DNA from: Micromonospora eburnea
Lineage (GTDB): Bacteria > Actinomycetota > Actinomycetes > Mycobacteriales > Micromonosporaceae
Direction of reading: 5' to 3'
DNA: 64,000 bases
NCBI RefSeq assembly: GCF_900090225.1
Contig: NZ_FMHY01000002.1
Location: 372,001-436,000 of the forward strand
Below, in pieces: positions 35,741 to 44,470 of this stretch. Numbering within the stretch: the first letter of the stretch is position 1; every line of letters begins with the position of its first letter. Made by a program: the position numbers and the translations under genes. Below the pieces are notes generated by a model. It was given only the letters and a program-made list of their open reading frames with translations, made no database searches and was not told the origin of the DNA.

Positions 35741-36484
35741 ATGACGGCGATCATCGAGGCGGAGGGGCTCGGCATCCGGTTCGTCCGCAACCGGCGCCGG
35801 CAGCTCCGGCTGCGGGAGCTGTTGATCCATCGGGGCGGGCGGAACAGCACCGCCGGCCAGTTCTGGCCGCTGCGGGACGTGTCCTTCCGGGTCGAGCCCG
35901 GCGAGACGGTCGGGGTGATCGGTCGTAACGGCACCGGCAAGAGCACCCTGCTGCGGTTGATCGCCGGGGTGCTGATCCCCGACGAGGGCCGGATCCGGGT
36001 ACGCGGGGCGGTGGCTCCGCTGCTGGAGCTCTCCGCCGGTTTCTCCAACGACCTGACCGGCCGGGAGAACCTGTACCTGGTGGGCGGGCTGCACGGGCTG
36101 CCGACGGCGTACCTGCGGCGGCACTTCGACGAGATCGTCTCGTTCGCCGGGGAGCAGGTCGAACGCTCCATCGACACCTCGGTCCGGCACTACTCCTCCG
36201 GGATGAAGGTGCGGCTCGGTTTCGCGGTCATCGCCCACCTGCCGCATCCGATCCTGTTGGTGGACGAGGTGACCGCGGTCGGGGACGCGGAGTTCCGCGC
36301 GAAGTGCTATGCGACCATCGAGCGACTTCTCGCGGAAGGGCGCACGCTCGTGCTGGTGTCACACAACGAAAAGGACCTCACCCGGTTCTGCCGTCGAGGG
36401 CTCTACCTCGACGGCGGGCGGCTGACCGTGGACGGGACGATCGACGAGGCGCTGCACGCGTACGCCAGCGCCGCGCAGCGGTGA
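35741..36484 (+). CDS. ABC ATP-binding protein, TagH/Wzt-type
   Basis: 247 residues from ATG 35741. Walker A GRNGTGKST (61-69), an ABC signature YSSGM (about 151) and Walker B ILLVDE are visible. LTGRENLYLVGGLHG is typical of exporters for teichoic acids and O-antigens. There is no C-terminal carbohydrate-binding extension, so it is the short form. It powers the permease upstream; its stop overlaps the next start (GTGA). Confidence 0.9.
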   Translation: MTAIIEAEGLGIRFVRNRRRQLRLRELLIHRGGRNSTAGQFWPLRDVSFRVEPGETVGVIGRNGTGKSTLLRLIAGVLIPDEGRIRVRGAVAPLLELSAGFSNDLTGRENLYLVGGLHGLPTAYLRRHFDEIVSFAGEQVERSIDTSVRHYSSGMKVRLGFAVIAHLPHPILLVDEVTAVGDAEFRAKCYATIERLLAEGRTLVLVSHNEKDLTRFCRRGLYLDGGRLTVDGTIDEALHAYASAAQR

Positions 36485-38442
36485 CGCTCGCGATCGTGCT
36501 CGCCGCCGACCCGGCCGCGAGCCTGACCACCCGTGCCGGGGAACGACTGGTCGACCGGCTCGTCGGGCAGTGGCGACGGGCCGGCGCGAGCGACGTGCGG
36601 GTGGCCGGCGACCTGACCGAGCTGGCCGAGCTGGTGGCCGGCGCGACCGGCCCGGTGCTGGTCAGCGGGGCCGACCTGGTGGCGCACACGGCCGTACTCC
36701 GACACCTGGCGACCAGCCCGGTGGGGCCGACGCTGGCCCTGGTGCTCACCGATCCGCCCGCGCCGGGGCAGGCGTCGGTCCGTGAGGAGCGCGGCCAGGT
36801 GGTGGCGGTCGGCGACCCGGCGGACGCGACCGGGGTCTTCGGCGGCGCGCTGCGGGTCGGCGCGGCCGACCTGCCGGCCCTTGCCGCCGCGGCCGAGACG
36901 GCCGCCGCCGCGCCGAGCGGGCCGGCGACCGCCGCGGTGGACCGGCTCTTCGCCGAACTCGCGGCGTGCGGCACGCTGACCTTCGCGCACCGGGTACGCC
37001 TGCTCGTGGCGCACCGGGCCGGCACCCCCGCCGAGGCGGACGCCGCCGAGGCGGCCGTGGCCGCGGTCGATGAGGACCGGGCCGAGCTGCGGCTTTCGGT
37101 GAAGGAGCGGGACGACTTCTTCACCACGTTCTTCGTCAGCACCTGGTCGGTGTACGTGACGAAGGCCGCCGCCCGGCTGCGGCTCAGCCCGACGGCGGTG
37201 ACCATGATCTCGGTGGCCTTCGCGGTGGCCGCCGCGCTGCTGTTCGGGGCCGGCGGGCGGCCCGCGCTGGCCGCCGGGGCGGTCCTGCTCTACCTGGGCT
37301 TCGTGCTCGACTGCGTGGACGGGCAGTTGGCCCGCTACACCCGACAGTTCAGCGCCTGGGGCGGCTGGCTGGACACCATGGCCGACCGGGCCAAGGAATA
37401 CGTCGTCTACGCCGGCCTCGGCTACGGCGCGACGCACGCCGGCTTCCGCTACGGCTGGGCCCTGGCGATCGCCGCGATGACGTTGCAGACCGTGCGGCAC
37501 ATGACCGACACCTGGTACGGCGTGCTGCACGACGAGGCGGCCCGGCGGCCCCGCCCGGCGACCGGGGGGGCCGGGGGCATCGGCGGGCGGCTGAACGCCG
37601 CCTCGACGAAGGTGCAGGCGGACACCGGCTCGGTGTCGTACTGGCTGAAGCGGACGGTGGTCTTCCCGATCGGCGAGCGGTGGGCGCTGATGGCGCTGAC
37701 CGCCGCGCTCTTCGGCCCGCTGGTGGCGCTCTGCGCGGTGCTGGTCTGGGGGACGCTGGCGTTCGCGTACACCGGGGGGTTGCGGACGTTGCGGGCGCGG
37801 TGGATGCGGGTGCCGGTGGTGGCCACCGTCGACGCGACGCTGCACCGCGACGACGGGCCGCTGGCCCGGGGGGTGCCGGCGGTCCGCCGGCCCGGCCCGC
37901 TGGCGCTGGCGGTGCTCGGTGCGCTCAGCGCGGTGGCCCTGCTGCTCTGGGCGCTGGCCACCGTGCACGCCGGCGACCGGTTGCCGGGCTGGGTGGTGCC
38001 GCTGGCGGTGCTGGTGCTGCTGGTCGCCGCGCTCGGCGCGCGGGCGTCGCACGACGGTCCGCTGGACTGGCTGGTCCCGGCCGCGCTGCGGGCCGGGGAG
38101 TATCTCTTCGCCATCGCCGTCGGGGTGGCCGGCCGGGCGCCCGCCTGGCTGATCTTCGGGTACGTCTTCGTGCTCACCCTGCACCACTACGACCTGACCG
38201 CCCGGCTGGAGAAGCGGCAGACGGCCCCGCCGCTGCACCCCGCCACGCTCGGCTGGGACGTACGGTCGGTGCTGCTGGCGGTGGCGACATTCGCGGGATT
38301 TGCCAGTATCGGGCTGATTACACTCGGTGCGTACCTTCTCGTGGTTTTCGTCGCGAGCGTGGTCCTCGCCTGGGTGGTCCTGCCGGCCCGCGCCCCACGG
38401 ACGCCGGTCCCGGTCGGTGGGGGTGAGCGCTCGCCGGGCTGA
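36481..38442 (+). CDS. CDP-alcohol phosphotransferase fusion with DUF5941-type C-terminus
   Basis: 653 residues from GTG 36481, translationally coupled to the ATPase. Residues about 1-190 resemble a degenerate nucleotidyltransferase (TLAIVLAADPAASL). The middle holds the CDP-alcohol phosphatidyltransferase motif DCVDGQLARYTRQFSAWGGW, continuing LDTMADRAKE, with its four aspartates. Several membrane helices follow, and the C-terminal 200 residues resemble DUF5941. The enzyme transfers a phospho-alcohol from a CDP carrier, as in anionic lipid or glycopolymer anchor synthesis. The donor and acceptor are unknown. Context points to a teichoic-acid-like polymer. Confidence 0.82.
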   Translation: MTLAIVLAADPAASLTTRAGERLVDRLVGQWRRAGASDVRVAGDLTELAELVAGATGPVLVSGADLVAHTAVLRHLATSPVGPTLALVLTDPPAPGQASVREERGQVVAVGDPADATGVFGGALRVGAADLPALAAAAETAAAAPSGPATAAVDRLFAELAACGTLTFAHRVRLLVAHRAGTPAEADAAEAAVAAVDEDRAELRLSVKERDDFFTTFFVSTWSVYVTKAAARLRLSPTAVTMISVAFAVAAALLFGAGGRPALAAGAVLLYLGFVLDCVDGQLARYTRQFSAWGGWLDTMADRAKEYVVYAGLGYGATHAGFRYGWALAIAAMTLQTVRHMTDTWYGVLHDEAARRPRPATGGAGGIGGRLNAASTKVQADTGSVSYWLKRTVVFPIGERWALMALTAALFGPLVALCAVLVWGTLAFAYTGGLRTLRARWMRVPVVATVDATLHRDDGPLARGVPAVRRPGPLALAVLGALSAVALLLWALATVHAGDRLPGWVVPLAVLVLLVAALGARASHDGPLDWLVPAALRAGEYLFAIAVGVAGRAPAWLIFGYVFVLTLHHYDLTARLEKRQTAPPLHPATLGWDVRSVLLAVATFAGFASIGLITLGAYLLVVFVASVVLAWVVLPARAPRTPVPVGGGERSPG

Positions 38443-38458
38443 CGGAGGGCCGGCCGGG

Positions 38459-40648
38459 ATGACCCTGATCAGCTTCGTCGTACCGGCCTTCGAGGTGCAG
38501 GGCTACCTGCGGGAGTGCCTCGACTCGATCCTCGGCCAGCCGTACGGCGACCTGGAGGTGATCGGGGTCGACGACGCCTCCCCGGACGGCAGTGGCGAGA
38601 TCCTGGCCGAGTACGCGGACCGCGACCCCCGGGTCCGTCCGGTCCGGCTCACCGAGAACGGGGGGCTCGGTCCGGCCCGCAACGTCGGGCTGGACCGAGC
38701 CGTCGGCGAGTACGTCTGGTTCGTCGACGGCGACGACTGGCTGGTCCCCGGCTGCCTGCCGCACGTGGCGAGCCGGCTGGTCGCCACCCGCCCGGACGTG
38801 CTGATCGTGGACCACGTCCGGGCGTTCTGGAACAACGTGGGCACCCGCAGCGTCATGCCCGAGGTGTTCCCGCGGCCACCCGGCGCGGAGACGTTCCGGC
38901 TGCGGGACCGCCCCGAGACCCTGCGGCTGCTGCACACCGCCTGGAACCGGGTGGTCCGGCGGGAGTTCCTGATCGAGCGGGGGCTGCGCTTCGAACCCGG
39001 CTGGTACGAGGACGTCTCGTTCAGCTACCCGGTGCTGATGGCCGCGGAGCGGATCGGCGTGCTGGACCGGATCTGCCTGAACTACCGGCAACGCCGGACC
39101 GGGGCGATCACCCGTACCCGGGGGGACCGGCACTTCGAGGTGTTCGCCCAGTGGCACCGGGTGTTCCGGCTGATGGACCGGTGGGGGCCGACGGTGGCCG
39201 CGCTCCGCCCCGGGATCTTCGAGCGGATGATCTGGCACTACCTGACCGTGCTCGGCAACGGTGAACGGATCGCCCCCGAACTGCGGCCCGCGTTCTTCGC
39301 CCAGATGCACGACGACTACGTACGCTTCCTGCCGCCCGAGGGCTACCCGGTGCCGCCCGGATTGGACGGGGTGAAGCACCGGCTGGTGGCGGCCGGGCGC
39401 TGGCGGACGTTCCGCGCACTCCGCGCCGCCCACCAGACCGAGGAGCACGCCCGCCGCTCGGTCCGGCGGGTCCGGCGGCGGGTGCTGCCGGTGGCCCGGC
39501 AGGCCGCTCGTGGGACCCGGGACGCCGTGCTGGGCGAGTACTACCGGGCCGAGCTGCGCCGGCCGCTCGACCCGACCCTCGCCGTCTACGCCGCGTACTG
39601 GTACCGGGGGTACGCCTGCAACCCGGCCGCGATCTACGCAGCCGCCCGTCGGCTGGCCCCTCAGGTGCGGGGGGTGTGGATCGTCCGGCGGGACCGGGTC
39701 GCCAGCCTCCCATCCGGCGTCGAGTACGTGGTCGCCGGCACCCGGGACTACTACCGGGTGCTGGCCCGGGCCCGCTGGCTGGTCAACAACGTCAACTTTC
39801 CGGATCACGTACGCAAGCGGGCCGGTTCGGTGCACCTCCAGACCCACCACGGCACGCCCGTCAAGGTGATGGGGCTGGACCAGCAGCGGTATCCGCTCGG
39901 CGCGGTGGGCATGGACTTCGCCCGGCTGCTGCGCCGGGTGGACCGGTGGGACTACAGCGTCACCTCGAACAGCTTCTCGACGCAGATGTGGGAGCGGGCG
40001 TATCCGGCCGGGTTCACCGCGCTGGAGGTCGGCTATCCGCGTAACGACCGGCTGGCGCTGGCCACCCCGGAGCAGTGCCGCCAGGCCCGGGTGGAGCTGG
40101 GCATCGGCCCCGACGAGACGGTGGTGTTGTACGCGCCGACGCACCGGGAGCACCTGCCCGGCTGGCGGCCGCCGTTCGACCCGGACCGGATGCGCGAGGT
40201 GCTCGGCCCGTCCGGGCGGGTGCTGGTACGCAGCCACTACTTCCACGACCGGGACCGGCGGCCCAGTGGCCCGGTGAGCGACGGGGTGCTGGATGTGAGC
40301 GCCCACGAGCGGGTGGAGGACCTGTACCTCGCCGCGGACGTACTGGTCACCGACTACTCCTCGGCCATGTTCGACTACGCCGTGCTGGACCGGCCGATCG
40401 TCGTCTACGCCCCGGACTGGGACGCGTACCGGGTGACCCGGGGCGTCTATTTCGACCTGGTCGCGGAGCCGCCGGGCGCGGTGGCCCTCGATTTTCCCGC
40501 CCTGCTCGACGCGTTCCGTTCCGGCGCGTTCCGGGCGGAACCGGCCGAGCAGGCCCGACAGCGGTTCCGGGCCCGGTTCTGCGCGCTCGACGACGGGCAC
40601 GCCGCCGAGCGGGTGGTTCGCCGGGTTTTCCTCGGCGAGCCGGCCTGA
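38459..40648 (+). CDS. Two-domain GT2 glycosyltransferase - CDP-glycerol polymerase
   Basis: 729 residues from ATG 38459 with GGAGGG 9 nt upstream. Residues about 1-250 are a GT-A fold (SFVVPAFEVQGYLRECLDSI and YVWFVDGDDW with the metal-binding DGDD). The C-terminal half is a CDP-glycerol glycerophosphotransferase (HLQTHHGTPVKVMG, VLYAPTHREHL and LVTDYSSAMFDYAVLDRPIVVY). Such fusions build phospho-linked glycopolymers (teichoic-acid type). With the upstream ABC exporter and phosphotransferase it forms a polymer assembly and export unit. Confidence 0.88.
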   Translation: MTLISFVVPAFEVQGYLRECLDSILGQPYGDLEVIGVDDASPDGSGEILAEYADRDPRVRPVRLTENGGLGPARNVGLDRAVGEYVWFVDGDDWLVPGCLPHVASRLVATRPDVLIVDHVRAFWNNVGTRSVMPEVFPRPPGAETFRLRDRPETLRLLHTAWNRVVRREFLIERGLRFEPGWYEDVSFSYPVLMAAERIGVLDRICLNYRQRRTGAITRTRGDRHFEVFAQWHRVFRLMDRWGPTVAALRPGIFERMIWHYLTVLGNGERIAPELRPAFFAQMHDDYVRFLPPEGYPVPPGLDGVKHRLVAAGRWRTFRALRAAHQTEEHARRSVRRVRRRVLPVARQAARGTRDAVLGEYYRAELRRPLDPTLAVYAAYWYRGYACNPAAIYAAARRLAPQVRGVWIVRRDRVASLPSGVEYVVAGTRDYYRVLARARWLVNNVNFPDHVRKRAGSVHLQTHHGTPVKVMGLDQQRYPLGAVGMDFARLLRRVDRWDYSVTSNSFSTQMWERAYPAGFTALEVGYPRNDRLALATPEQCRQARVELGIGPDETVVLYAPTHREHLPGWRPPFDPDRMREVLGPSGRVLVRSHYFHDRDRRPSGPVSDGVLDVSAHERVEDLYLAADVLVTDYSSAMFDYAVLDRPIVVYAPDWDAYRVTRGVYFDLVAEPPGAVALDFPALLDAFRSGAFRAEPAEQARQRFRARFCALDDGHAAERVVRRVFLGEPA

Positions 40649-40794
40649 AACCGCTTCCGGCTGGCGACGGGCTGCCGGGACCGCCTTAATTGGGCTGTCA
40701 CGAGCCGAACATGGCACGTTTACCCGATGTGCTTGTTCGATGATGTTGGTCACAGTCATCTGCGGGTTTCGGCCGAGAGCTGGGGAGGGAGACG

Positions 40795-42099
40795 GTGACC
40801 ACCGTCGCGCTCAAGGATGTCACCAAGGTGTTCCAGGACGGGACAGTCGCGGTCGACACCATCAATCTGGACGTCAACGACGGCGAGTTCATGGTGCTGC
40901 TCGGCCCCTCCGGCTGCGGCAAGTCCACCGTGCTCCGAATGGTCGCCGGGCTGGAGGACCCGAGCACCGGCGCGGTCCTGCTCGACGGCGAGGTCGCCAA
41001 CGACCTGCCGCCCCGGGATCGGCGGATCGCCATGGTCTTCCAGGACTTCGCCCTCTATCCGCACATGACCGTCGGTGACAACATCGGTTTCCCGCTGCGG
41101 TTGGCCGGGATCGAGCCGGGCCCGCGCGGGGAACGGGTCCACGACGTGGCCGGTGCCCTCGGCATCGGCGACGTACTCGGCCGCAAGCCCAGCCAGCTCT
41201 CCGGCGGCCAGCGGCAGCGGGTGGCGATGGGCCGGGCGATCGTGCGCCGCCCCGGGCTGTTCCTGATGGACGAGCCGCTCTCCAACCTGGACAGCGGCCT
41301 CCGTGCCGAGCTGCGTGCCGAGATCTCCGGCCTGACGCGCGAACTGGGCGTCACCACCATCTACGTCACGCACGACCAGGCCGAGGCGCTGACCATGGCC
41401 GACCGGGTCGCCATCATGCGCAAGGGCGTGCTCCAGGACGTCGGCACGCCCACCCAGGTGTACGGCCGGCCCGCCACCCTCTACGTCGCCGCGTTCCTCG
41501 GCAGCCCGCGGATGAACCTGCTGGAGGCGTCGGTCTACGTCCACCTCGACCGGTACGTGGCGCTCAACCTCGGAGAGCAGGCGCTCTACCTGCCCTGGGA
41601 CGACATCCGTAGCCGTGCCGTGGCGCACTACCACGGCGAGCGGATCGTGGTCGGGATGCGGGCGGAGGCGCTCACCCCGGTCGCCCCGGATTCCCCCGGC
41701 CACGTGCTCCAGGGGCGGATCCGTTACCTGGAGCACCACGGCCACGAGTCGCTGGCCTTCCTCGACATCGGCGCCACCGCGATCCTGGTGGACGAGATGG
41801 GCACCCCGATGGAGAACATGGAGCCCGGCCAGCGCGGGCTGCGCCGCTTCGGCCAGGTCATGCAGCGGTTCACCGGGCGGGGCGCGGAGGCGTCGGAGGC
41901 CGTGGCCGCCGGTGGCGGCAACCGGACCAGCGTGCTCTCCGACCCCGGCCGCCATCACCGCCGTCCGGCGGAGCTGGCCGTCCGGCTCGCCCCGTACCCG
42001 GCGGTGTCGGCGGGCCACCCGCTGGCCATCCAGGTGCGGATGGACGCCCTGCACTTCTTCGACGAGCGCGGCGACCGGATCGATGTCGGCTGGCGCTGA
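40795..42099 (+). CDS. ABC ATP-binding protein, sugar importer type (UgpC/MsmX-like)
   Basis: 434 residues from GTG 40795 with GGGGAGGGAG just upstream. Walker A GPSGCGKST, signature LSGGQRQRVA and Walker B LFLMDEPLSNLD are perfect. The last 180 residues are the OB/TOBE regulatory region, longer than average. No permease or binding protein is nearby, so it may serve importers encoded elsewhere, as UgpC-like ATPases often do. It precedes the disaccharide-phosphorylase genes by 1.6 kb. Confidence 0.9.
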   Translation: MTTVALKDVTKVFQDGTVAVDTINLDVNDGEFMVLLGPSGCGKSTVLRMVAGLEDPSTGAVLLDGEVANDLPPRDRRIAMVFQDFALYPHMTVGDNIGFPLRLAGIEPGPRGERVHDVAGALGIGDVLGRKPSQLSGGQRQRVAMGRAIVRRPGLFLMDEPLSNLDSGLRAELRAEISGLTRELGVTTIYVTHDQAEALTMADRVAIMRKGVLQDVGTPTQVYGRPATLYVAAFLGSPRMNLLEASVYVHLDRYVALNLGEQALYLPWDDIRSRAVAHYHGERIVVGMRAEALTPVAPDSPGHVLQGRIRYLEHHGHESLAFLDIGATAILVDEMGTPMENMEPGQRGLRRFGQVMQRFTGRGAEASEAVAAGGGNRTSVLSDPGRHHRRPAELAVRLAPYPAVSAGHPLAIQVRMDALHFFDERGDRIDVGWR

Positions 42100-42106
42100 A
42101 CGAGTG

Positions 42107-42141
42107 CGGCCCGGCCGGTGATCTCGTCACCGGCCGGGCCG
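42107..42141. terminator. Bidirectional terminator hairpin
   Basis: Arms 42107-42121 and 42127-42141 (CGGCCCGGCCGGTGA and complement) form a perfect 15-bp stem between two convergent genes. Confidence 0.8.
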
Positions 42142-42157
42142 TGTTCGGGCTCTCCGG

Positions 42158-42994
42158 TCAGTTGCCGGCGGCCAGGTCGCCCAGGCCCTCCAGCATCTCG
42201 GCGAAGTCGGCCGTCTCCGCCGGTGGCGGCGTCTCGATGTTGACCGGCTTGCCGTAGTCGGTGTAGTCGATGGTCAGGTCGCTCGTCGTGCCCATGACCA
42301 TGTGCACCCGGCGCGGCTGGTACTGCTCGTCGACCCAGAGGTCGAGCTTGATCTCCTTGACCCCCTGCTTAACCAGTTCCTTCTCGACGCCCTCGCGCAG
42401 CTTGGCGTCGACCTGGCCGAGGTAGTTCGCCACCGGCGTGGTGACGGTGTAGTGGACGGTGGGCGCCCCGTTCACCGTCTCCTCACCGACGACGGTGACT
42501 CCCTCGGTGGCGAGCAACGTCTTGACCTGCTTGGTCGGGTCCATGTCGTCGAACTGCTTGGTGAAGTCCATCCCCGCCTCGGCACCGGCGGAGGACAGGT
42601 CCAGCTTCATCCAGCGCTTCCCGTTCAGGTCCGCGCGGCTCTCCTCGGGGATCTCGATGTAGAACGCGCCGCCGATCATGCGGACGGTGGTCGGGGTGCC
42701 GTCAGGCCCCGCCGTCTTCATCTCGGCCTTCACCGGGTCGCGCATGTCCACGACACCCTGCATCGAGATCTTCTGGCCGGCCGTCGTGCCCTCCATCGTC
42801 AAGGTCACGGATTCGGCCCTGTCGGAGGCGTCGACCACCTTCTGCAACGAACCCTTCAGATCGCTGGCGAGCAGCGCGAGCACGCTCGGCTTCTCGGGCG
42901 CGTCAGACGAACCTGGCTTGGATCCGCAGGCGGTCACCGCCAGTGCGGTGAGCGCGGAGACGGTGAGGACGGCGGATTTCTTCCACAGCGACAC
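42158..42994 (-). CDS. Lipoprotein of the LppX/LprAFG type
   Basis: 278 residues from GTG 42994, preceded by GAAAGAAG. A lipobox LAVTAC follows a typical signal. The body has the LppX/LprG pattern: SDLKGSLQKVVDASDRAESVTLTMEGT and FDDMDPTKQVKTLLA. In mycobacteria relatives carry lipids or lipoglycans across the cell wall. Ligand here is unknown. The gene stands alone and is convergent with the ABC ATPase. Confidence 0.82.
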   Translation of the reverse strand: MSLWKKSAVLTVSALTALAVTACGSKPGSSDAPEKPSVLALLASDLKGSLQKVVDASDRAESVTLTMEGTTAGQKISMQGVVDMRDPVKAEMKTAGPDGTPTTVRMIGGAFYIEIPEESRADLNGKRWMKLDLSSAGAEAGMDFTKQFDDMDPTKQVKTLLATEGVTVVGEETVNGAPTVHYTVTTPVANYLGQVDAKLREGVEKELVKQGVKEIKLDLWVDEQYQPRRVHMVMGTTSDLTIDYTDYGKPVNIETPPPAETADFAEMLEGLGDLAAGN

Positions 42995-43205
42995 GTGGCA
43001 GCTTCTTTCCCCGAAGGAGTTTGGGCCTCTCGCCCCGACAGATGGATGACACGCTATCCCAACCGGTCCACCTCGCCGGGAGGTCCGGGCCTGGCCACCA
43101 GGGCGCCCTGAGGAGTGCGGGGCACCCGGCTGACGCGCAGGGAGTGGATCAGTGCGCGAATCACCTGGCCTTGCCCCGCTGGTTACCGGCGAGTAGCGTG
43201 CGGGG

Positions 43206-43673
43206 ATGTCCGTCGACTCTCGCCAGGTGGCAGCCGGTCTGCTGGAGGCCGTGCCATTCGCCCGCACGCTCGGAATCGAATTCGTCGAGGTCGCTCCCGA
43301 GGCCGAGGGTGGGGTGCGGGCCGTCGTCCGGCTCCCCGACGCCGTCGAGCACCGCAACCACGTCGGCGGCCCGCACGCCGGGGCCATGTTCACCCTCGGG
43401 GAGACCGCCTCCGGAGCAGTGGTGCTCGCCGCGTTCGGGCACGTCCTCGACCGGGCGGTGCCGCTGGCCGTGACCGCCACGATCGCGTACCGGAAGGTGG
43501 CCCTCGGGCCGGTGCTGGCCACCGCCCGACTGGGCTGTACCCCGGCGGAGGTGCTCGCCGAGCTGGACGCCGGGCGGCGGCCGGAGTTCCCGGTCGAGGT
43601 GGAGATCGGCACCGAGGACGGGGTCACCACCTCGACGATGACGGTGACCTGGACGCTTCGCCCGAACCGCTGA
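43206..43673 (+). CDS. Hotdog-fold (PaaI/DUF4442-like) protein
   Basis: 155 residues from ATG 43206. HRNHVGGPHAGAMFTLGETASGAVVLAAFG is the hotdog helix region, and TATIAYRKVALGP is the following strand. The family holds acyl-CoA thioesterases, but no catalytic assignment is safe. It sits 48 bp before the sugar phosphorylase operon and may be read with it. Confidence 0.75.
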   Translation: MSVDSRQVAAGLLEAVPFARTLGIEFVEVAPEAEGGVRAVVRLPDAVEHRNHVGGPHAGAMFTLGETASGAVVLAAFGHVLDRAVPLAVTATIAYRKVALGPVLATARLGCTPAEVLAELDAGRRPEFPVEVEIGTEDGVTTSTMTVTWTLRPNR

Positions 43674-43720
43674 GGCCCGAATCGGGTTTGCCCGGCCCGT
43701 CCGCTGGATAGGGTCGTAAC

Positions 43721-44470
43721 GTGCTGGGTCTACCCGCTCACGTGACCGCCTGCCTCTTCGATCTGGACGGTGTGCTGACGCAGACCGCCAAGGTGCACAA
43801 CGGCGCCTGGACCGAGACGTTCAACGCGTTCCTCGCCGACCGCGCGGCGGCCACCGGCGAGCCGTTCCGCCCGTTCGACCCCGGCCCCGACTACAACCGG
43901 TACGTGGACGGTAAGGCGCGCGCCGACGGGGTGCGCTCCTTCCTGGCCTCCCGCGGGATCAGCCTGCCCGAGGGCACGCCGGACGACCCACCGGAGGCGG
44001 ACACGGTCAACGGGGTGGGCAACCGCAAGAACGTGGTCCTGCTCCAGCGGCTCCAGAGCGACGGGGTCGACGTCTACCAGGGTTCGGTGCGCTACCTGGA
44101 GGCGGCGGCGCGCGTCGGGCTCCGCCGGGCGGTCGTCTCGGCCAGCGCCAACGCCCAGGCCGTGGTCGAGGCGGCCGGGCTGGACCGGCTGCTGGAGGCC
44201 CGGGTGGACGGGCTGGTCGCCCACGAGCGGGGGCTGCGCGGCAAGCCGTACCCGGACACCTTCCTGGCCGGCGCGGAACTGCTCGGGGTGGCGCCGGCGA
44301 AGGCCGCCGTCTTCGAGGACGCTCTCGCCGGGGTGGCCGCCGGAAAGGCCGGCGATTTCGGGTACGTGGTGGGCGTCGACCGGGTCGGCCAGGCCGACGA
44401 CCTGCGCTCGCACGGCGCCGACGTGGTGGTGACCGACCTGGCCGAGCTGATGACGGAGCCGGCCCGATGA
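43721..44470 (+). CDS. pgmB: Beta-phosphoglucomutase (HAD)
   Basis: 249 residues from GTG 43721. Motif I is [14 protein letters not shown], with the nucleophile and acid/base Asp. The cap has [23 protein letters not shown] as in beta-PGM enzymes. [19 protein letters not shown] and [15 protein letters not shown] follow. It converts beta-glucose 1-phosphate to glucose 6-phosphate. Its stop overlaps the phosphorylase ATG (ATGA), so the two are translated together. Confidence 0.9.
   Translation: MLGLPAHVTACLFDLDGVLTQTAKVHNGAWTETFNAFLADRAAATGEPFRPFDPGPDYNRYVDGKARADGVRSFLASRGISLPEGTPDDPPEADTVNGVGNRKNVVLLQRLQSDGVDVYQGSVRYLEAAARVGLRRAVVSASANAQAVVEAAGLDRLLEARVDGLVAHERGLRGKPYPDTFLAGAELLGVAPAKAAVFEDALAGVAAGKAGDFGYVVGVDRVGQADDLRSHGADVVVTDLAELMTEPAR

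Noticed and set aside
38318..40759. An 813-residue minus-strand open frame
   Set aside because: It is antisense to the GT2/CDP-glycerol gene, reads as low-complexity Pro/Arg/Gly/His, and arises from the GC-rich codon pattern.
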